NCBI GenBank assembly: GCA_965214945.1
Contig: OZ244029.1
Location: 930,001 to 994,000 of the forward strand
Origin: JAAXHB01 sp965214945
GTDB taxonomy: Bacteria > Actinomycetota > Acidimicrobiia > Acidimicrobiales > Aldehydirespiratoraceae
Reading direction: 5' to 3'
Length of the DNA stretch: 64,000 nucleotides
Positions within the stretch are counted from its first letter, which is position 1, and every line of letters begins with the position of its first letter. The notes below the pieces were generated by a model. It was not told the origin of the DNA, did not search any database, and was given only the letters and a program-made list of their open reading frames with translations. Shown in pieces: positions 61,048-64,000 of this stretch. The position numbers were made by a program, and so were the translations under genes.

Positions 61048-61905
61048 TCAGACCGCCGCGCTGTCCGGCTCGATGCGGAATTCACCGGACGGGTCGAGCA
61101 TGGCGACGAGCCGCACGATGCAGCCGTCGCCTTTCTTCCAACGCCACGGGAACGCCGCGAAGGTGACGCGCTTGCCTGTGACCGCGTCGATGTCTCCGCC
61201 GACGTTCTCGAAGCCGACGATGCCGTTGCCGAGGAGATGCCGGTGGCACGGTTCCCACAAAGGGAAGTCCTCGAGCACTTCGCGTCCCGTCTCCTGGAAG
61301 TATTCGGCGCACGCCCACGGCAGGAGGCCGTCAGGAGCGCCGGGGCCGTGGGGGCCGATGGCAGTGGCAAGGGGATGGTCGAGCGCCTGGGTGTCGGTGC
61401 CGACGGCCTTCACGCCGCGCTCGACGAACCAGGCGCCCGCTTCCTCGTAGAAGCCCGGGGAGTAGGCGTAGTAGGCCGAGTTGTCGCCGTAGGTGTGATG
61501 CCACCCCGTATTGACGACGACTATGTCGCCGGGGCGGATCTCGGGCTGGGCCGCCTCGAGATCGGTAGGCATGATCTTTTCCCACTTGCCTTTCGGGATC
61601 GACACCACCACGCCGCTGCCGAAGAAGCAATGCAGAGGCACCTCGTCGAGGAACGGGGTGTTCTCGATCACATGCGCCGGCACGTCGACGTGGGTTGTCG
61701 AGTGCATGACAGTGGTGATCTTCTGGGTCAACACACGGGACTTGGCCATGTAGTGGACCCGCTCGATGATCGGATCCTCGAAGTAGGGCCAGTTAGCCAC
61801 GCCATGGCCCCAAGGAATGCTCAGGTCGTAGAACTCCAGGCCGGTTTCGTTGGCCGGCCAGGTGAAATCGTCATAATTCGTTGAGATGCGATCACCGATC
61901 GGCAT
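61048..61905 (-). CDS. Cyclase-family metal hydrolase (kynurenine formamidase-like)
   Basis: 285 residues from MPIGDRISTNYDDFTWPANE. The signature HSTTHVDVPAH corresponds to HxGTHxDxPxH of the cyclase family with Ser for Gly at position 3 region; FYDLSIPWGHGV, GDIVVVNTGWHHTYGD and GVKAVGTDTQALDHPLATAI (active-site region) are also present. Members hydrolyse amide or ester bonds with Zn or Mn. Divergent from the second SDR. Confidence 0.85.
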   Translation of the reverse strand: MPIGDRISTNYDDFTWPANETGLEFYDLSIPWGHGVANWPYFEDPIIERVHYMAKSRVLTQKITTVMHSTTHVDVPAHVIENTPFLDEVPLHCFFGSGVVVSIPKGKWEKIMPTDLEAAQPEIRPGDIVVVNTGWHHTYGDNSAYYAYSPGFYEEAGAWFVERGVKAVGTDTQALDHPLATAIGPHGPGAPDGLLPWACAEYFQETGREVLEDFPLWEPCHRHLLGNGIVGFENVGGDIDAVTGKRVTFAAFPWRWKKGDGCIVRLVAMLDPSGEFRIEPDSAAV

Positions 61906-61918
61906 CCTGCCCCCTTGA

Positions 61919-61950
61919 TCTTTTGTCCAATATACAGAACACTTTGTCCC
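61919..61950. promoter_or_regulatory. Cyclase/SDR divergent promoter region
   Basis: The 45 bases between the two starts contain a direct TTTGTCC repeat (about 61921 and 61942) around ATACAGAACA. A candidate target for the IclR-type regulator encoded nearby; speculative. Confidence 0.3.
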
Positions 61951-62760
61951 ATGGAATGGAATACCAAACTTCAGCCCGACATGCAAGGGCGTCGCGTTGT
62001 GGTCACCGGTTCGGGCCGCGGAATCGGTCGAGGAATCGCCGAGGCCTTCGCCTCAATGGGCGCTGCGGTCGTCGTCACGTCACGCAGCAGCCACGAACTG
62101 GAGTCGGTGTGCGAGCAGATCAACGCATCGGGAGGCACGGCGGGAGGCACGGCCCACCCGGTGGTGTGCGACATAACCTCCGATGACGACGTGGAGCGGC
62201 TAGCAGCCTCAGCGACACGACTGCTGGGCGGCCCGGTAGACACGCTGGTCAACAACGCCGGCGTCTATCACTCCGCACGGTTTGAGGATCACAGCCTCGA
62301 CGACTGGCGGCGGGTGCTGGACATCAACGTGGTGTCGACCGTGCGCGTCACCCAGGCCTTTCTCCCGGACCTCTTGGGCGCCGCTCGCGGTCGGCTGATT
62401 TTTCTTGCGTCGATCGCCGGCAAGAAGGGGAGCTTCGGACAGGCGGCCTACAACGCCTCCAAGCACGCCCAGATCGCGCTCACCCGCTGCCTGGCCCTCG
62501 AATACGGGCACACGAACCTGCGAGTGAATGCAATCTGTCCGAGTTTCACGATGACCGATCTGATCGATCTCGATGCCATGGCGGAGACCTACCGGCAGCC
62601 CGCCGACGAGGTCTGGGCGGCGATCGAGGGCGCCTCCACGATCGGGCGAACGGTCACGATCGCCGAGATCGCCGCACTCGCGCTGTACCTTGCTTCCCCG
62701 AACGCCGACGGCATGAACGGTCAGAGCATCGCCATCGACGGCGGCATCACCTACGCGTGA
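61951..62760 (+). CDS. Short-chain dehydrogenase/reductase (SDR) 2
   Basis: 269 residues from MEWNTKLQPDMQGRRVVVTG. Motifs: TGSGRGIGRGIAEAFASMGA, NNAGVYHSARFEDH, FLASIAGKKGSFGQAAYNAS then KHAQIALTRCLALEYG (Ser, Tyr, Lys) and GQSIAIDGGITYA. Classical FabG-like SDR. Followed 34 bases later by the IclR gene, probably one transcript. Confidence 0.85.
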   Translation: MEWNTKLQPDMQGRRVVVTGSGRGIGRGIAEAFASMGAAVVVTSRSSHELESVCEQINASGGTAGGTAHPVVCDITSDDDVERLAASATRLLGGPVDTLVNNAGVYHSARFEDHSLDDWRRVLDINVVSTVRVTQAFLPDLLGAARGRLIFLASIAGKKGSFGQAAYNASKHAQIALTRCLALEYGHTNLRVNAICPSFTMTDLIDLDAMAETYRQPADEVWAAIEGASTIGRTVTIAEIAALALYLASPNADGMNGQSIAIDGGITYA

Positions 62761-62794
62761 CACCTAGGCGTGAATCTGAAGAGGGGAACAGGCT

Positions 62795-63538
62795 TTGAGC
62801 CAAGTCGTACAAAGGGCGGCCGCGATCCTGAGGGCGCTCGAGGAACACCCCGAAGGGCGATCGGTTGCCGAGACAGCCGCTGCGGTCGGCCTCCCGAGAT
62901 CGAGCGTGCATCGACTGCTCAAGGCGCTGGAGGACGAGCACCTCGTGGCCGGCGTCTCCGAGGAGGGAGGCTTCCGACTAGGGCCGGCGCTGATGCACTT
63001 GGCTGCCTCGGCCAACAGTTGGCTGGTCGAGACCGTCCATCCCTTCCTGGAGGAACTGAGCCGCTCGCTCGACGAGACGGTCGACCTGGCTGTGCAGTCC
63101 GGTGCGGCTGTCTACTTCATCGACCAGGTGGCGGCCTCTCACCGGCTCCAGGCCGTGTCACACACCGGCCTGGCATTTCCTGCTCATTGCAGCGCCAACG
63201 GCAAGGCTCTGCTCGCGGAGCTTCCCGACGATCGGGTCGCCGCTCTCGTCGAGGGCACGCTCAGTGCGCTCACGCCCAACACCATCACCGACATGGCCGT
63301 TCTTCTGGAGGAACTGGCTGCCGTTCGCGAGAGCGGAGTCGCTTTCGATCGCGAGGAGCACCACCTCGGCATCTCGGCGGTGGGCACCACGCTGCACAAT
63401 CCCTACGGGCTCGAAGTCGCCGTGTCGGTGCCGGTGCCCAGCAGTCGCTTCGTCGACCGAGAAGACGAGATCGTCGAACAAGTACTCAAGGGCCGCCAGC
63501 AGATCGAAGAGCACTTCGGCCTGGTCGTGGAGCCCTAG
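62795..63538 (+). CDS. IclR-family transcriptional regulator
   Basis: 247 residues from TTG 62795 with GAGGGG upstream. The N-terminal winged helix (VVQRAAAILRALEEHPEGRS, AAAVGLPRSSVHRLLKALED) and C-terminal effector domain (ETVDLAVQSGAAVYFIDQVA, HCSANGKALLAELP, EEHHLGISAVGTTLHNPYGL) match IclR. Likely controls the neighbouring SDR, cyclase and Liv transporter genes. Confidence 0.85.
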   Translation: MSQVVQRAAAILRALEEHPEGRSVAETAAAVGLPRSSVHRLLKALEDEHLVAGVSEEGGFRLGPALMHLAASANSWLVETVHPFLEELSRSLDETVDLAVQSGAAVYFIDQVAASHRLQAVSHTGLAFPAHCSANGKALLAELPDDRVAALVEGTLSALTPNTITDMAVLLEELAAVRESGVAFDREEHHLGISAVGTTLHNPYGLEVAVSVPVPSSRFVDREDEIVEQVLKGRQQIEEHFGLVVEP

Positions 63539-63654
63539 CGAAACCGCTTCAACGTTCGTGTTCCCGAGTGTCTGCATCGTGCTCTAAGGCATAGCGTCTT
63601 GGCTACGTATACATCTTCTACCCGCGGGCTCCGCTCCACGAACAGGAACTCACC

Positions 63655-64000
63655 ATGCAGGGCTTCGACGAACGCTTCGGGTCGCCGGTCGACTACATCC
63701 TCGGCATCACCAACGAGATCTGGGAAGGCGGAGGGCTCAACAGGCTCCGTGACTACTACACCGTCGACATCCCGGTGCGCTCTCCCGACGGTGCGGTGGT
63801 CGGCAACGAGGCGGTGATCTCCGCAACGCGGGCGACCTTGGCCGAGTTCCCCGATCGCCAGCTCTTTGGCGAGGATGTGATCTGGTGCGACGACGGAGCC
63901 GGCGGCTTCTTGTCGTCGCATCGGATCTACTCCACTGCCACACATGCAGGCGACGGGGGATTCGGTCCTGCCACCGGGACCGAGGTTGGCTATCGGGTGA
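63655..64000 (+). CDS. SnoaL/NTF2-like protein, 3' end outside window
   Basis: At least 115 residues, cut by the window end. From ATG 63655: MQGFDERFGSPVDYILGITN then EIWEGGGLNRLRDYYTVDIP, VVGNEAVISATRATLAEFPD and FLSSHRIYSTATHAG. The pattern is that of SnoaL-like ester cyclases (NTF2 fold). Same strand as the IclR gene. Confidence 0.65.
   Translation, partial: MQGFDERFGSPVDYILGITNEIWEGGGLNRLRDYYTVDIPVRSPDGAVVGNEAVISATRATLAEFPDRQLFGEDVIWCDDGAGGFLSSHRIYSTATHAGDGGFGPATGTEVGYRV

Overview
The window comes from a high-GC bacterium, most likely an actinobacterium of the Acidimicrobiia type. Supporting signs are GTG/TTG starts, a MhuD-like haem oxygenase with a HmuTUV-like importer, an Mtb12-like lipoprotein, two DtxR/IdeR-like palindromes and a Tat lipoprotein solute receptor. 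The lineage is inferred from gene content only. Gene density is normal on the right. The left and middle are full of broken genes, repeats and small toxin-antitoxin modules, like an accessory island.

Layout. 1-7752: five members of one family of large multi-membrane-span proteins (GT-C/ArnT-like glycosyltransferase look). Each carries or adjoins a run of 9-17 C/G; two are pushed out of frame by the run, one is intact, two are partial. They are interspersed with decayed cysD and cysNC (sulfate activation) fragments held in a 548-bp inverted repeat (3955-4502 / 7753-8300). 8312-10243: a Baeyer-Villiger-type flavin monooxygenase and a broken SDR tail. 10328-16568: TIR-like nucleotide-binding protein, HicB-like antitoxin, AbiE pair, Fic protein, DUF4031 protein. 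17607-22185: a roughly 0.75-kb inverted duplication enclosing two convergent secreted proline-rich repeat proteins, each with a divergent small Ala-rich gene. 22186-27166: XRE-ImmA/IrrE with PIN, decayed VapBC-like, Xre-RES, decayed ParD and decayed AbiE genes. 27294-33916: a type III restriction-modification system whose mod gene holds two long G/C runs and has a third just upstream, preceded by a small basic protein and a membrane protein. 34056-36816: MNT-HEPN protein, small HTH protein, SMP-30 lactonase, MazEF-like pair.

36817-40623: methyltransferase and a nitrate/sulfonate/pyrimidine-type ABC transporter (receptor gene frameshifted) with a cupin behind a DtxR-like box. 41133-42808: secreted coiled-coil protein behind a G13 run, molybdoenzyme remnant, alpha/beta hydrolase. 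43053-51396: haem/iron acquisition locus (HmuT-like receptor, two FecCD permeases, ATPase, MhuD-like enzyme, Mtb12-like lipoprotein, imelysin, HTTM protein) with a second DtxR-like box. 51458-54874: PemK-like protein, lipoprotein, molybdopterin oxidoreductase. 54992-64000: Liv-type ABC transporter with an SDR, cupin, cyclase-family hydrolase, second SDR, IclR regulator and a SnoaL-like protein, plausibly one catabolic cluster.

The strongest candidate for something undescribed is the set of nine long poly-G/C tracts, concentrated in a surface-type membrane glycosyltransferase family and in a type III mod gene. Together these look like phase-variable (contingency) loci acting on both the cell surface and the methylome. 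The frameshifts could instead be homopolymer sequencing or assembly errors; raw read length distributions would decide.
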